Assembly (NCBI GenBank): GCA_011109175.1
Contig: RDEW01000046.1
Span: 166,006 to 230,005 of the forward strand
From: Dicyema japonicum
Lineage: Eukaryota > Dicyemida > Rhombozoa > Dicyemidae
Direction of reading: 5' to 3'
DNA length: 64,000 nucleotides
Shown here: piece by piece, positions 34,091 to 45,287 of the stretch
Layout of the letters: every line of letters begins with the position of its first letter
Position numbering within the stretch: the first letter of the stretch is position 1
Made by a program: the position numbers and the translations under genes
Notes under the pieces: generated by a model
What the model was told of the DNA's origin: nothing
The model's input: the letters and a program-made list of their open reading frames with translations, nothing else
The model's database searches: none

Positions 34091-35390
34091 TTATAAATCA
34101 CATGTATCATCCACGTACAAATAGTTAATAAGAAGTGTTGCAAAATGTATTTCCCTGAATGAGTATTGGATTGATAGAGATCTGTCTTTATTTCTGAGGA
34201 TATTTGGTGCCATCACTATGGATAGAGTATTCACTGTCATCTTTGTCTTCAATGACGATTCCTCTGTTATGAACAGCTAAGTTATAAAACATGATTACTC
34301 TCAAAAAGTTGACTAGAAATCTTAGGACGTCAAAATTTTCTTTTGGAAGTGATCTCACAATTTCTATCAACGAGTCCTTGTTTACATTGGCATCAGTGCA
34401 GTCATTATATTTGTCGAAAGGGATTATTGGCTCAGCCAAATTCCTGCACCAAAGTTTTAAGGTTGAGGAGAGGATCTAATTAAGAGAGAATGAATAACTG
34501 TGGGATCAGTTGTTGTGGGCGTTTCGAAGAGTTCGCATTCTCGTTTAGTTTGCATGACTTCGTCAATATCCCCAGGAATACTACTCTAGTGAATGTTTCC
34601 TTACCGAAATATTCCTTCTATAGACTCAGAGTCATTCATAATCATCAATGTTGTTAATGTTCTCAAAATCCAGGGAATCTTATAGTTAGGGAATCGAGTC
34701 TTCTGTAGTTTCATTGCAGATTGAATGGTTCCTCCGAAGACTGACTCCTCATATATGAATTTCTACTGATAAGGCAGAATTAATACTCGAGTATGTTTGA
34801 TAACTTGGCAGGTCAGTTTGGCGTATGTCATTGACTGTGTGAGGTCCAGTTTCTGAATTATCGTCTTAAGAATGTAGTCCAGAATGATTGTCAAATTTGA
34901 ATCACTACAAATTGCATTTTTTCTTTCTTTAGTAAAACACATTAAGTTTTCTAGTATATTTTGAGTTGTTGAGATATTCTTTAGTACGATAGCCAGCATT
35001 TCCCACGCTTCGGTCTCATAGTTTCTATATGAGATCAACCACATACTTGTTTATGATGTTATTCAATTCCATGCAAATAATGATGAAAATGTTAGCACGT
35101 GCAGTGTAACTATGAACACTGAAATAAATTATTTCAGAGATTAGTTCATCTCTTTTTCCATTTCCATAAATAATCAATTTTATATTTTTGTATAGTTTTT
35201 TAATCACGTTTTTGTTGTACTTTGGCATTCCTTTAAGGAGATCATTTGGGAATGTCTTAATAGGCTAATATGATATTACATTAGACTTCTGATAGAATGG
35301 AAACTTGCTTGTTCGTCGTCTATTCTTTTTCTAACATTATAAGTAATTAGTACTCTCATTGGAAAGAGACATATTATGCTACGGATAGTG
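34091..35390 (-). CDS. ARHGAP39: MyTH4-RhoGAP protein, ARHGAP39/Vilse-like, with tiny introns (5' end unresolved)
   Basis: GTPase-activating protein for Rho-family GTPases. On the minus strand a MyTH4 domain (NKQVSILSEPIKTF... to ...NYETEAWEMLAIVL) is followed by the RhoGAP domain. That begins VFGGTIQSAMKLQKTRFPNY and continues with EGIFRIPGDIDEV (the arginine-finger loop), TLKLWCRNLAEPIIPFDKY, RSLPKENFDVLRFLVNFLR and TLSIVMAPNILRNK, matching the ARHGAP39 order and spacing. The frame is restored by introns at 35265-35286, 35025-35046, 34763-34786, 34581-34604, 34476-34498 and 34277-34298 (22-24 nt); unspliced, each hits a stop or shift. The stop TAA is at 34091-34093. Upstream, EMNTIRSIICLFPMR (~35390) may be an earlier exon joined by a 34-nt intron, but the start codon and any WW domains of longer relatives were not found. 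Confidence 0.88.
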
Positions 35391-36205
35391 TTCATTTCTG
35401 TCAATATCTACGAAGAAATCTCTATAAGATAAAGATTGAACGATAAATATACGGTAATAGTCTAAACCACTGATATCACGATTTGATTGCTCTCATAAAT
35501 TACGCTATTTTTAGTATATATTAAGTTACACGCAAAAATCTTAATGACGGGATTGTAATGACTATTAATGCACTCTAAGGGGATTAACAAAATCACATTA
35601 ACACTACAGTCTATATGCGATTAAGTTATTTAGTTAATGCACGTCCATGTTGCCAGTAAACAGTGTTTATGGTTTCGCTTGTGCCATGTTTTCGACTATT
35701 CTTGCCGTTAGCCTTCTCCATCCCTTTCGTCGTCTTGCTCGCCAACTGATTTCATGTGATTAAGTGAGTGTATTTTAATTATCAGCCTATAATTCTAGCA
35801 GTCAAAAATAATTAATTATAGCTTATTTATTTTATTTAAAGACTATCAAAATTAAATTCAAGAAGAAAAGTTAACGTGAGATGAACCGGGTGCCCGTTCT
35901 CCTCACCAGAGTCTCGAAGGGAGTAGGTTTACCAAAGAGGCCGAAAATTTCTTTTGAATCTATCAAAAATTTTTAATGATATTTAATAGTTCATATTCGT
36001 TAGGAGTTATCAACTTAAACTTTAACTAAATTACCATGTAAAAACCATAATTATAGATAATGATACACCACGTGTGATGATAATCTCCCACAATTTAAGA
36101 AACAAGTTCCACCTATTTGTAACGTTAAGTTTATATTTTTATTAATTAAAAAATAAGTTCTTCATAATAAATCGATTTTAGGGATAATGAAGAGAAAATA
36201 ATTAT
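35391..36205. other. Intergenic / possible 5' exons of the ARHGAP39-like gene
   Basis: AT-rich. It must hold the 5' end and promoter of the minus-strand RhoGAP gene, but no exon beyond about 35390 could be supported. Confidence 0.4.
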
Positions 36206-36480
36206 ATTGACTAATACGCTTATTTGTCCCTTACGCACGTCGCACGAATGCCCTTGACCAACCTAAAATGCAAGAGGATGATAGTAAAATGTTAGAAAAA
36301 ATCTTTGCTAGAAGTGGAAGACATGTGAACATAAATGTAGTTTGATAATAAAATCTATTGACTAATACGCTTACTAATAGTGAAGATTTGAACAAAATGT
36401 TGGCTAAAAAAAAGGAAGACATGTGAGAATAAGTAGTTGAATAAATTACTTTGTTGATAAGATGGTTGATCATATAGAAA
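36206..36480. repeat. Imperfect tandem duplication, ~150-bp unit
   Basis: TTGACTAATACGCTTA occurs at 36207 and 36356, and each is followed in order by AAAATGTT(A/G)G, GGAAGACATGTGA and a TAGTTTGATAA/TAGTTGAATAA variant. The second unit is shorter. No conserved frame. Confidence 0.65.
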
Positions 36481-36643
36481 AAGATGAGTTTTTACCTAAA
36501 ACGTAAGTTGGAGTGGATATCCTCAATTCATTTCTAAAAGGAAATAATATATAAACTGGTTAAGTTACATAAAATTCAATAATAAAAATAGTAAAAAATA
36601 GTAACACGTGTTACCAATGATTCAGTTTTAATTTTGTAATAAA

Positions 36644-37857
36644 CTAAATTTCTTGGTTGGAATACTGATCCATGAAAGGTTTATACTGCCGATAGTTGTC
36701 CCACATGGCTCCGACAATTTGACTGGTAACAATATCGCTAGAGTTTCTCGATATCAACTGTAAAATAAGAATCCCATCGATCAATATAAATTTGGAAGAA
36801 AATTCTCTGACTTTTTTCTTCTCAGTCGTGGAATTGAGTTTACCAGTGAGTTTCAAATGTTTTTTGATAAAGTGGTATCGATTGATTGGAAGTACAAGCG
36901 TCCAAAACCACGATAATAAATTAGAACATGTCAATGATGCTGTAATAGCCAACCAAAACCAAATAAAAATAAATATTTTTTCGTTGAACAAATTTATCGG
37001 TAGAACACACTGAACTCTATAATTATGCACTGCCACCCAGTTTTCTCACATCAAAGTCACACATTGTAATTGTCGGGAACCCTGGAGTTAGGTTTATCTG
37101 GTCTTTTCCTGACATGAGTCCTCTGATCATTCGAAATCCCATACATTCCATAACCGTTTCCCAAAAAGGTGTCGAGTAGGACAAGTTGAGTTACAGTATT
37201 TATTATATACAATATTTTGATAAAAATGTATAAAATTGATACATATCGACCTTTCGTGAAGGAAATGAGTCTATTAGAACTGTCCTTAACAGATTTTTGG
37301 TGGTTCAAATAGTTGGCAATATATCTTGTCACGTGTTTGGCGATTTTGTCCTTTTCGTCGATTCTCAATGTAGTTTGATACATGTCAGCAGCATCAATAA
37401 TATTTTGGATGGTAATCCCCGACTTTCTGTTGAGACTACGCCAAATCATTCCTGGAATGTAAAAGAATATAGCTTGGACTAGCAAAATGAGTGGGACCCA
37501 CTGGTAGTAGCTAATTTCTAGATTAGAAGTATCATCTGTATTAGGAAGAGGCAAATCTCGTTGAATGGGGTAATAATAAGTATTTTTGACCCAACAAACT
37601 TTGTTCATGTAATCCACATGGGAGTCTTCTCGACAATTGTCATAACACCAGCAAGAAATTGGTTCCCCCACGTACTGTTTAGTAGAAACAATAATGGAAA
37701 AAATAATAAAAATGATGACAGTGTAACGATGATTAAGTCTATCAATACCATCATCATCAGTGCTCAAAGTTTGTGAAGCAGCCACAGTAGCAAAAGTTCT
37801 TATTAATTCACCAGGCATATCCCGTTTAAAATATCCTAAATTAGTAAAGAATGACAA
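36644..37857 (-). CDS. Innexin (gap-junction channel subunit)
   Basis: Four-pass membrane protein that forms gap junctions in invertebrates. The minus strand starts MSFFTNLGYF. It carries IDRLNHRYTV, the first membrane span, and QYVGEPISCWCYDNC with extracellular-loop cysteines. Next are the diagnostic YYQWVPLILLVQAIFFYIPG, a cytoplasmic loop, a third span near LFYIINTVTQLVLLDTFLG, FPTITMCDFDVRKL, VQCVLPINLFNEKIF and the fourth span. Two extra bases, both in GGG runs (about 37140 and 37045), shift the frame. Without them the gene is 404 codons, a normal innexin length, with no introns. Homopolymer sequencing error is the simplest reading, though a young pseudogene is possible. The N-terminus is about 20 residues longer than many innexins before the first conserved block. 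Confidence 0.92.
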
Positions 37858-38640
37858 ACAAATAGTAATATAGCCGCCAACAAAGTGATAAGTCCTTACC
37901 GTACGCCAATATATAATAGTACTAACTGATAATTATTAATAATGACCAAACATAATCGAATTATTACTCTATCAATATAATATTTATCAATTAAAAAGAA
38001 CAGAAAAAACCACCGCGATGGTATAGCACACAGTCACATGTACTCATGACAATAATAAATGCGTCTTTTCACTATTTTTCCATTACAATCGATTAAAGGA
38101 TTGTTTGTGGTCAGATCAATTAATTAATGATATTCTCCTAATTGAATACAACAATTACACAAAAACTTTTTAATCAAAACCAGACTACTCAACATAATGC
38201 CGAGGTTCAATATTTTAGTGCTAAGGGACAATCTTTGATAACAACAAACAAATAAATTATTTCTTTTAGGTCACTGGGTTTTACAATTTCGAACTTTAGA
38301 TAAATAAAAATAAGTTTTGTTTTAACTATGAAACCAACATTAGCGATATCGGCTGAGGACACAATTTTAATAAATATGGCATCCAATTTGCCATCTGTCA
38401 TAGGAAATCATTGCTATAATTCTTTTTTTGCGTTGCAGCATTACATTCATCACTTTCTTTGGTTACAAAAAAGAAGACATTTTAAGAAAAAACCTATTCA
38501 CGAACTTTTTCTTAAGAAATAGACAGAATAGTCAATATTCAAAATTCCCTTAGCTTAAATAAGTTGTAATTTAAAATTTTCCGTTTTTGTTATTAAATTG
38601 TTAGGAAAATAAATCTTTGTTTCTATTAATATTTTTCTGT
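37858..38640. other. Intergenic with short unassigned open frames
   Basis: Upstream of the innexin. Overlapping frames on both strands at 38207-38522 (about 64 codons each) match nothing known to me and have no supporting splice pattern. Otherwise AT-rich. Confidence 0.4.
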
Positions 38641-38681
38641 TTTCAATAAGAACAGTAAACTAATTTTTCATTTGATATGTT

Positions 38682-39100
38682 TTTTGGTTGAGGTGGTGAC
38701 GACGGCTCTATTGCACTATGTCTTATTCGTATTCCTAACCGACTTCTCCGTTCACTCTGGGATCTTTTAATTGCAGAAGACTTACAAAAAACACTAACTG
38801 GCATGCGATCTAACAAAATATGACATCTCTGTCTGCTGTCTACAAGAGACAAAAATGACCGTACAATAAACAGAACTGTTTGGCAGATTTTACCTTTTTA
38901 CCCTCCCACCGGTTTTCCGACATTATGGTTTCGGATTTTCAGTCCATCGGGATTCGATTCGCTGTGTTACAATAGTGTGGCAGCATCTGACACCTGGACT
39001 TCCTAGAGAACTAGCGCACAACGGAATATCTTGGTCGGAGCTGAGGGAGAGGATGATTCGGAATACGGCACAAGGGAAACTTAACTAATTTTGTGTTTTC
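38682..39100 (+). mobile_element. Internally deleted APE-type LINE (D/E family)
   Basis: Begins with TTTTTTGGTTGAGGTGGTGACG, similar to the 5' leader of the endonuclease LINE at 62.6 kb (minus). It ends with LPRELAHNGISWSELRERMI and a GKLN stop near 39080, a C-terminal segment of LINE type. The two ends lie only ~400 bp apart, implying loss of nearly the whole coding region. Confidence 0.5.
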
Positions 39101-39689
39101 TCGGGAGTGCTTATTAATAATAATAATGTTGTCCAAAAGGATAAAATTCATTTTTTAGATTTTACTAAAATCTCTTAATTTTCTTATTTTTCTGACTAAC
39201 TTTGGAATATTTATTGATTCTCAGTTAAATTGATCGTGGATTCTGGACTATCTACGCAGACAACAATGACATGATAATAGTGGATACTGGAAGTCGCAAT
39301 AATCACTTCTCTTCGAAGCGAACTTGCTCAAAAGACCTTTAATTAAATTTAAATTTATTGAACTAGAAAACCACCGTCATAGTCAGAATAAAAAAAATTC
39401 AGGTGATCTCGGCCTCTCTCAGCAATCGGACTTGAAGAAAGTGCCGTCCAGGGGGAACTATTTTGATGCTTGTTGACTAATTGTCCTTTTTGGAAATAAT
39501 TTAAGATTATATCTGGCGCCACCAGAGATGATGAACCACATGACACACGCTAACAATTCAAGCCTGGAGCCAAAAGGAAAGAGGAGGAACAGAAGAAGCA
39601 AACAAAAATCTTCAATTCAAGTAACTACATAACACCACATTAATATTAGGGTCACTAGGCATAGTTGTCAAACCAAGAATAAACAACAA
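39101..39689. other. Unassigned AT-rich sequence
   Basis: Possible jockey-like LINE terminus on the minus strand near 39400-39420 (GCCGAGATCACCTGAA). Otherwise nothing recognised. Confidence 0.4.
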
Positions 39690-40330
39690 TAACGGTTTCA
39701 TAGCAATATTCAAAGATGATCATTAAACGTTTCCTATTTGATGAATTATTATTATTGATAGCAATGTCCACGGAACCAGAAAAGTTAACTAATTTGAGAT
39801 TCCACTTTTGCCATGCATCTCTGGACACGCGCTGTGAGTCGTTTCCATCCTCCCCTGTTTCTCGCATCCGTCCTAAGATCATCCAGATCCTCACCTGTTT
39901 TCAGTTTTCTTCCTATCAAAGTGAGTTCTTTGTTGAGTGTCGACGATAACGTTGTTCTTTGTCGACCTCGATAAGTTGTTTTGTTTAATACAGAGAAGTA
40001 TGATTCCATGGCCTGATTGGCTGGTGTCATTTCCGAGGCTCTTAGGATATGTCCAAAGAACTACCATTTCGCAGAAGTAACTTTTTTCCCAATCTTTGTT
40101 GTTTGAGTAATTCTATATAGCTCGTCATTTGTTATCCGTTTTGGCCAGTAGACTCCCAAAAGTCGCAGTTGTTTTCTGTGGAAAGAGTTGAGGTTTTCCA
40201 GTTCTTTAATGGTTAGGTCCTAGGTCCCCGCGTTATAACGTAGAATTGGTTCGATAAAGGAGTTGTACAACCGAATTCGAAGGCGAGTACTTTCGCCGCA
40301 TCCAGATCGCCTGCAATTTTTTGAAAGAAG
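39690..40330 (-). pseudogene. APE-type LINE D-family C-terminal fragment
   Basis: The minus strand reads RIRLYNSFIEPILRYN, LENLNSFHRKQLRLLGVYWP and FGHILRASEMTPANQAMESY, then KLKTGEDLDDLRTDARNRGG. It parallels the D copy at 55.0-55.7 kb (LYDLFIKPVLLYNVGTW, FHKGQLRKITGTTWP, FGHVLRMEL). One stop and one shift. Confidence 0.75.
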
Positions 40331-40479
40331 CAACCGCCAGATGAATACATTTTTGTGATATCAACACTATTTTAATCAAAATAAACTATCTTAAAAAATG
40401 AATACTAGCAATCACACATTGAAAGGAAACTAATTTACTATAATATTAGGATAAAATTATTTTTTTAATTTATACATAG

Positions 40480-40800
40480 CATCGAACAGAACTGTATACG
40501 AGTGGATGAAGTGTTCGCCAATCTCGATTGAAATCACGGAAGCTTGGTCACGTTCTGAGAATGGACCTGGAGGCTCCAACTAACGTGACCATGGAGGACT
40601 TCTTCACCTCTAAAGTTCTCCGATTCAATAGATGACTGCGACCACCCTCCCGATGGCCCTCAACATTAATTCCAAAAGATTGAGAGACGCTTAAGAGAGG
40701 GAAAAATTTTGGATAAACTACGAGAGATTGTGTATGATAGGGGGAAGTGGAGGATTTTGCTACCAGTTTCTCAAATTTCTCATGGTTTTTATAATGATAG
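40480..40800 (+). pseudogene. APE-type LINE D-family 3' fragment, opposite strand
   Basis: Plus-strand pieces GHVLRMDLEAPTNVTMEDFF and LDKLREIVYDRGKWRILL match the region after the thumb in the D family (FGHVLRMELTSPPNISM near 55250). It faces the minus-strand D copy at 39690-40330. Confidence 0.65.
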
Positions 40801-40940
40801 AAGGGCGAGAATTCTTAATAATACATAACTAAGTGGAAAATAAATCTGTTGAAAAGATTAGGGCTTATAAGTACAACAAATTTTCAAAAAGTCTATATTT
40901 GATATTTAATAGAGTTATTCTGATATAGATCAAGTTATTA

Positions 40941-42211
40941 CAGTAGGACCCCGCCCCAATAGAAAAGTGCCCCAAATATAGAGGGTGCCCCAAATATAGA
41001 GAGTATACTAAATTATTACATTTTTAACCTCTCTATTCGTATTTTTAAATAATTATTTTTACAATACAATGTTTTGCTTCATATTGCAAAAAGGAATCAA
41101 TTTATTTATGAAAAATAATCAGTTATTTTGTTCCCAATGGAATATTTGTTTCTTAGCATTTTTGAAATTTTAATCCTAAATTCATAGTATTCTTTAAGCC
41201 CTTCAGGACAAATGTTAAATAATGAAGATTCAAGATTATTCATAATTTTTATTGTATCTTTTAAATATAGCCCATCCATCTCATTATTTCCATTATACAA
41301 AGCCTCATTGTCTTCTATTCCATTTATTTCAAGTTCTGTTAAATCTGAAATATGTTCATCAATTAATTCGGATTCTTTTTTGAATTTGTTTCATGGACAA
41401 ATGTTCTTTGCTCATTTATCTTTTTCCAACAATTCAATATTGTAGTTTTTGTTACACGAGTCCATGCTTCTCCCACAAATGCGACTACTTGTCTAATATT
41501 GATCTTCAACAGGGCATCATAGTATTCATTAGCATCGTCAAGACATATCATTTCATAAAGAACATTCTTATAACATGATTTGAATGAGTTTATGATCCCC
41601 ATATCTAAAGGTTGAAGAAGTGCTGTTGTGTTTTTAGGAAGTTTAAGAAATGATAAGTTTGAATATTCCTGACATTTGTGACAACGTGCATTATCCATAA
41701 TAATCAAAATTGAAATCCCATCCTTTCTCAAATTGTTGAAGACTTCGAATACTAGTCGATCAATTTGAGTAGAAAGGTCGGATTCAAACTTCTTGCATGA
41801 AACTTCCTCAAAAAATACTTCTTTATTTAACGAAATATTTTCCTTTCCAATTTCTTTTTTAATTCGAGAAACAGTTCCTTTTCCAATCTTGTATAATCGA
41901 CAAATTTTTCTTTCTGACATATTTTGATTTATTAAAGAATCGAAAATCTGTTGTTTCAAATGACGACTAAGCTTCGCAGGCATGCTGACAATTATTTGAA
42001 AATTAATAAATTAAAGATAAAAATTAAATAATAGATTTTTAAATTTTCTATAGAGAAAGTGCCCCAAAAAGCGGGGTTTTTATTTTGAATTTATTGAACG
42101 AAAAATGTGAAAAAATGTAAAAGATCATTTATAATTATATTTATTTAAAAAATCGCCCCAAATACAGAGGGTGCCCCAGGGCCGGGGTTTGATTGGGGCG
42201 GGGTCCTACTG
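40941..42211. mobile_element. Tigger/pogo-type transposon with intact terminal inverted repeats
   Basis: CAGTAGGACCCCGCCCCAAT at 40941-40960 is exactly complementary to the end at 42192-42211, and TA flanks both ends, the target used by Tc1/mariner/pogo elements. The subterminal CCCCAAATATAGAGGGTGCC motif repeats near both ends. Element length is 1271 bp. Confidence 0.92.
41106..41983 (-). pseudogene. Tigger/pogo transposase, internally deleted
   Basis: The minus strand starts MPAKLSRHLKQQIFDSL, a psq-type helix-turn-helix (KICRLYKIGKGTVSRIKKE), and soon jumps (after SCKKFESDL) into ILIIMDNARCHK, the second catalytic Asp region. NTTALLQPLDMGIINSFK and the C-terminal GEAWTRVTKTTILNCWKK follow. 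The CENP-B type HTH and the first catalytic Asp are missing, so it cannot encode an active enzyme. The frame is otherwise open to 41363, with the remainder shifted (41300-41106). Confidence 0.88.
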
Positions 42212-42344
42212 TATATAGTTCTTTATATTCAAATGCTTCACACACGCAAAATATTCAAAACATATTATAAAAACCCTGTTATGAAAATTACGAATATATT
42301 CTAGGGGCGAATAAGTTTTAGGACCAGTTTTTCCAGGATTATAC

Positions 42345-42545
42345 AATACACATATTAAAGGAGACTGGTCTGTATGAGCCGGGATCGTTCTTTGGTCTTC
42401 CAGGTTTCAATATTGGACGAATTTTTGATAGTTTCCATAAAGTCGGTATTATATTTATGTTTAGGGATGTGTTTTTGATGATTGTCAATGAATTTATTGA
42501 TGCTGGGCCCAAGTGTTTCAGCAGAATAAGAAAAATAAGAGATTG
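42345..42545 (-). pseudogene. Jockey/CR1-like LINE fragment (RT fingers)
   Basis: The minus strand reads LKHLGPASINSLTIIKNTSL, PTLWKLSKIRPILKPGRPKN and DPGSYRPVSF, the segment preceding motif A in this family. Separate from the following fragment because the order does not fit one element. Confidence 0.65.
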
Positions 42546-42594
42546 TTTTCCTTTGCAGTAAGTTTAGTTTTTGGATATTTACCTCTGATAACGC

Positions 42595-44110
42595 GAATCT
42601 TCACGTAGCAGAAGCATATTCCACAGCCGGCGCGATTGTCTCGCTGTATATGGTTCCGATTGCTTTATTCATATTAGCTGGGGTCTTCTGGATGAGGGCT
42701 TGTGTGACATTCAATTTATGTAGTCCTTTAGTGAAGACTTGTTTGGCATGGTTGGTAAAATTAAGCAGCTTGTCGTATGTCACTCCCAGGATTGAGGGGT
42801 TTCTTGTGACAGGTATCCGAGTATGTCCGATGAAGATTTCTGGTTCTTCTTTGGACCGACGGTCGGAGGTGAATAGAGTGCATGATGATTTTGGAGCCAA
42901 TACCGAGAGACGGTTAGCTATCAACCAATCGTGGATACAATCCACTTTTTTCTGTGCGAGTGAGACTGCTTATGATGTAGAACTGCTTCTTGTTGCAATG
43001 ATGATGTCGTCAGCATAAGTAAGAAGTAGGAAGTTTTTGTCAATGTCTGCTGGCAGGTCGTGGAGGAAAAGGTTGAATAGAGTGGGGGACAAAAGCGAAC
43101 CTTGGAGAACTCCGTTTAGTAGTAAACGTGATCGTGATCTGTGGTGGCCACAGATAACCCTCCCATGTCTTGCAGATAAAAAATTAGCCAGCCATAACTT
43201 CAAGTTAGGGCAAATTTTTGAATCAAAAATTTTTCCAATGAAATCTTTCCTCGGTACGTAGTCAAACGCCTTGTTGATGTCAATCGAGACAATTGTTGTC
43301 CGCATGTGTTTTGGGATACTGTTGAAGCCATCCGCAATGAACTGTAAAAACGTTGATAAGAAAGTCGTGGTTGATCTTCCAGAACGGAATCCGTGTTGTA
43401 AATTCAGTTGAGTTAAGGAAGTAGTAATTTCAGATAGGATCAACTTTTCCAACACTTTTGAAATAGTAGAGGTCAATGAGATTGGTCTGTATTAATTAGG
43501 ATCTCCTTTTGGTTTTCCGGTCTTATGAATTGGAATGATGAGCGAGTTCTTCCATATTTGGGGATAGTGTTTCAATTAACGGACAGGTTAAAAATTTCCG
43601 TTAGCTAATTGCGTATTTGCTTAGGTGTTTTAAGTGAATTGAAGATACTTTGTCTGGGTCGCAGGCCCGTGAGTTCTTTTATCCGGCGATAAACTCTGAG
43701 AACTGCTTGTCTGAGAATAGTTCTTGGTAAGGTTCATTTTTCGGTTTGCGGGCACGTACTTTGATATTCAGTTGTTTAGAGAATTTCTTGAAGCTGATCG
43801 TAGCGTAGTGTTTCATAAGTAGATTAGGGTGTATATGATAAATATGTTCTGGAGAGGGGTTACAGGTTCCGTTCGTGTTTTCCAACTCTGATTTAATTTG
43901 TTTTAATGTTTTCCAATATTGGTGAGATGAACTTTTTCCGTTAAGACGATTAATTAGGTGACGCCACCTCTGATCCTGATGGTCCTTTATGCTCTGGTTT
44001 GTACTTTTATTTAGTTCTCAGATGGATTTCACCTCCGTCGGATGGTATCTTTTCATTTGTTTCCTTTGTTTTATGAGTGTAAGTGTCCGAAAATTGAAAG
44101 TAGGTTCAAA
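42595..44110 (-). pseudogene. Jockey/CR1-like LINE, RT with 3' truncation
   Basis: Minus strand: HPNLLMKHYATISFKKFSKQ (~43830), SKVLEKLILSEITTSL, QHGFRSGRSTTTFLSTFLQF, motif A VSIDINKAFDYVPRKDFI, NGVLQGSLLSPTLFNLFLHD (motif B with PQG changed to LQG), LLTYADDIIIATRSS and the thumb DWLIANRLSVLAPKSSCTLF. It ends at VEYASAT (42601), so the 3' terminus is lost. The 43476-42601 stretch is almost continuous. Confidence 0.82.
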
Positions 44111-44559
44111 ATTCGTGTATGATGAGTAGGGCGAACTAAGTTAATAAAAGTTAATATTTAATAATAGTTAAAAAAATAATCATTAAAATGATTTTTAACT
44201 ATATTTAATAAAAAATAAATGTATATTAAACAAAATTAGTAGGTTAAAATTTAAAATTATACAGGGTTTTCCTATTTATTTAATAACTTTGTCAAAAAAT
44301 TTAATAACTTTGTCATAAAATTTAATAATTTTGTCAAAATATTTAATAACTTAGTCAAAATGTTTAATAATTCGTCAAAATACTTAATAACTTTGTCAAG
44401 GGTCAAATTAAAAGAAACCAATTTTATAATTAATTGAAAAAAACAACTATAAATTAAAATTCTTCATTAGCCAATGCTTTAACTATAATACCATGTCTTA
44501 AATATAATATATAACCATACTTTTTTCCCTGCATGTTCAAGGTTATAATTGAACATTTT

Positions 44560-45218
44560 GTATTACAAAATCAATGAACGTCTTTGCGCGATAAGGGGAG
44601 GAATTGATTTCGTGATGTAAAAGGCCGTCCACAGAAATAGCAGCACAAAATAGAGAATTTTTTCTCTCTTATGTTTATAATACATTTTTTCGGAGTAACT
44701 CCTTTTATAGATCTTCCAAATTTGGATCTCATCGAACAATTGACTTCCATTTAGTCTATAAAAATAAGCCGTTGATTATCAATTTCAATTATTTTTCTGG
44801 CAGATCTATATCTTTCTTCCATATTTATTGTAGAATTTCTCGTTATAGGTACAAATTGATTCTTTTTAAAACTATATCCAAATGTTTCTAGCATGCTATT
44901 TATTGTCGATGGAGAGACATTTTTTCTTTGCACATCAAATAAAAAATTTTGTAAATTCTTCAGCGTAAATGATGCATTTTCTTCAATTTTTTAGTCAAAA
45001 ATAAAATGTCCGATTAATTAAGTTTTTTTTCGTCCACAATTATTTCTTGTTAAAGCAAAACCTCCTGTATTTTTTGACGATAGAAAGAACTGTCTTGTAG
45101 TTAATACAGATGTCTTCGCTTATTTTTGAATAAACCAAACCTGCTTCATATTTATTTATAATAAGTTTTCGGTTATCCTCGAATACAGTAGTATTTTTGT
45201 TTTGGTAACTATTCATTT
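44560..45218 (-). pseudogene. Mariner-like transposase relic
   Basis: The minus strand begins MNSYQNKNTTVFEDNRKLII with a helix-turn-helix-like segment (YSKISEDICINYKTVLSIVK). The next frame reads NVSPSTINSMLETFGYSFKK and NQRLIFID followed by GRSIKG-type sequence, the FIDE...GxS region around the first catalytic Asp of Tc1/mariner enzymes. The C-terminal catalytic residues are lost. Several frameshifts. Confidence 0.65.
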
Positions 45219-45287
45219 AATTCATTTTTCGCTAAAATTTGTTTTTATAGGAACTTAATGATCCAATAAATATAAATAATAATCCCA

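Noticed and set aside
37110-37145. A 22-nt GT...AG segment (GTATGGGATTTC...GATCAG, minus strand) that would also remove one innexin frameshift
   Set aside because: Splicing it out deletes about eight residues (around YGFRMIRGL) that align well with other innexins. One extra G in a GGG run explains the shift without losing them, and the second shift cannot be explained by an intron at all.
38207-38522. Two overlapping ~64-codon open frames on opposite strands
   Set aside because: No similarity I recognise, no convincing tiny-intron pattern connecting further exons, and both strands open in AT-rich DNA. Left as unassigned.
38643-38852. 69-codon minus-strand frame ending in a proline/serine-rich tail
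   Set aside because: Its end coincides with the LINE leader TTTTTTGGTTGAGG on the plus strand, so it is more likely antisense to a retroelement remnant.
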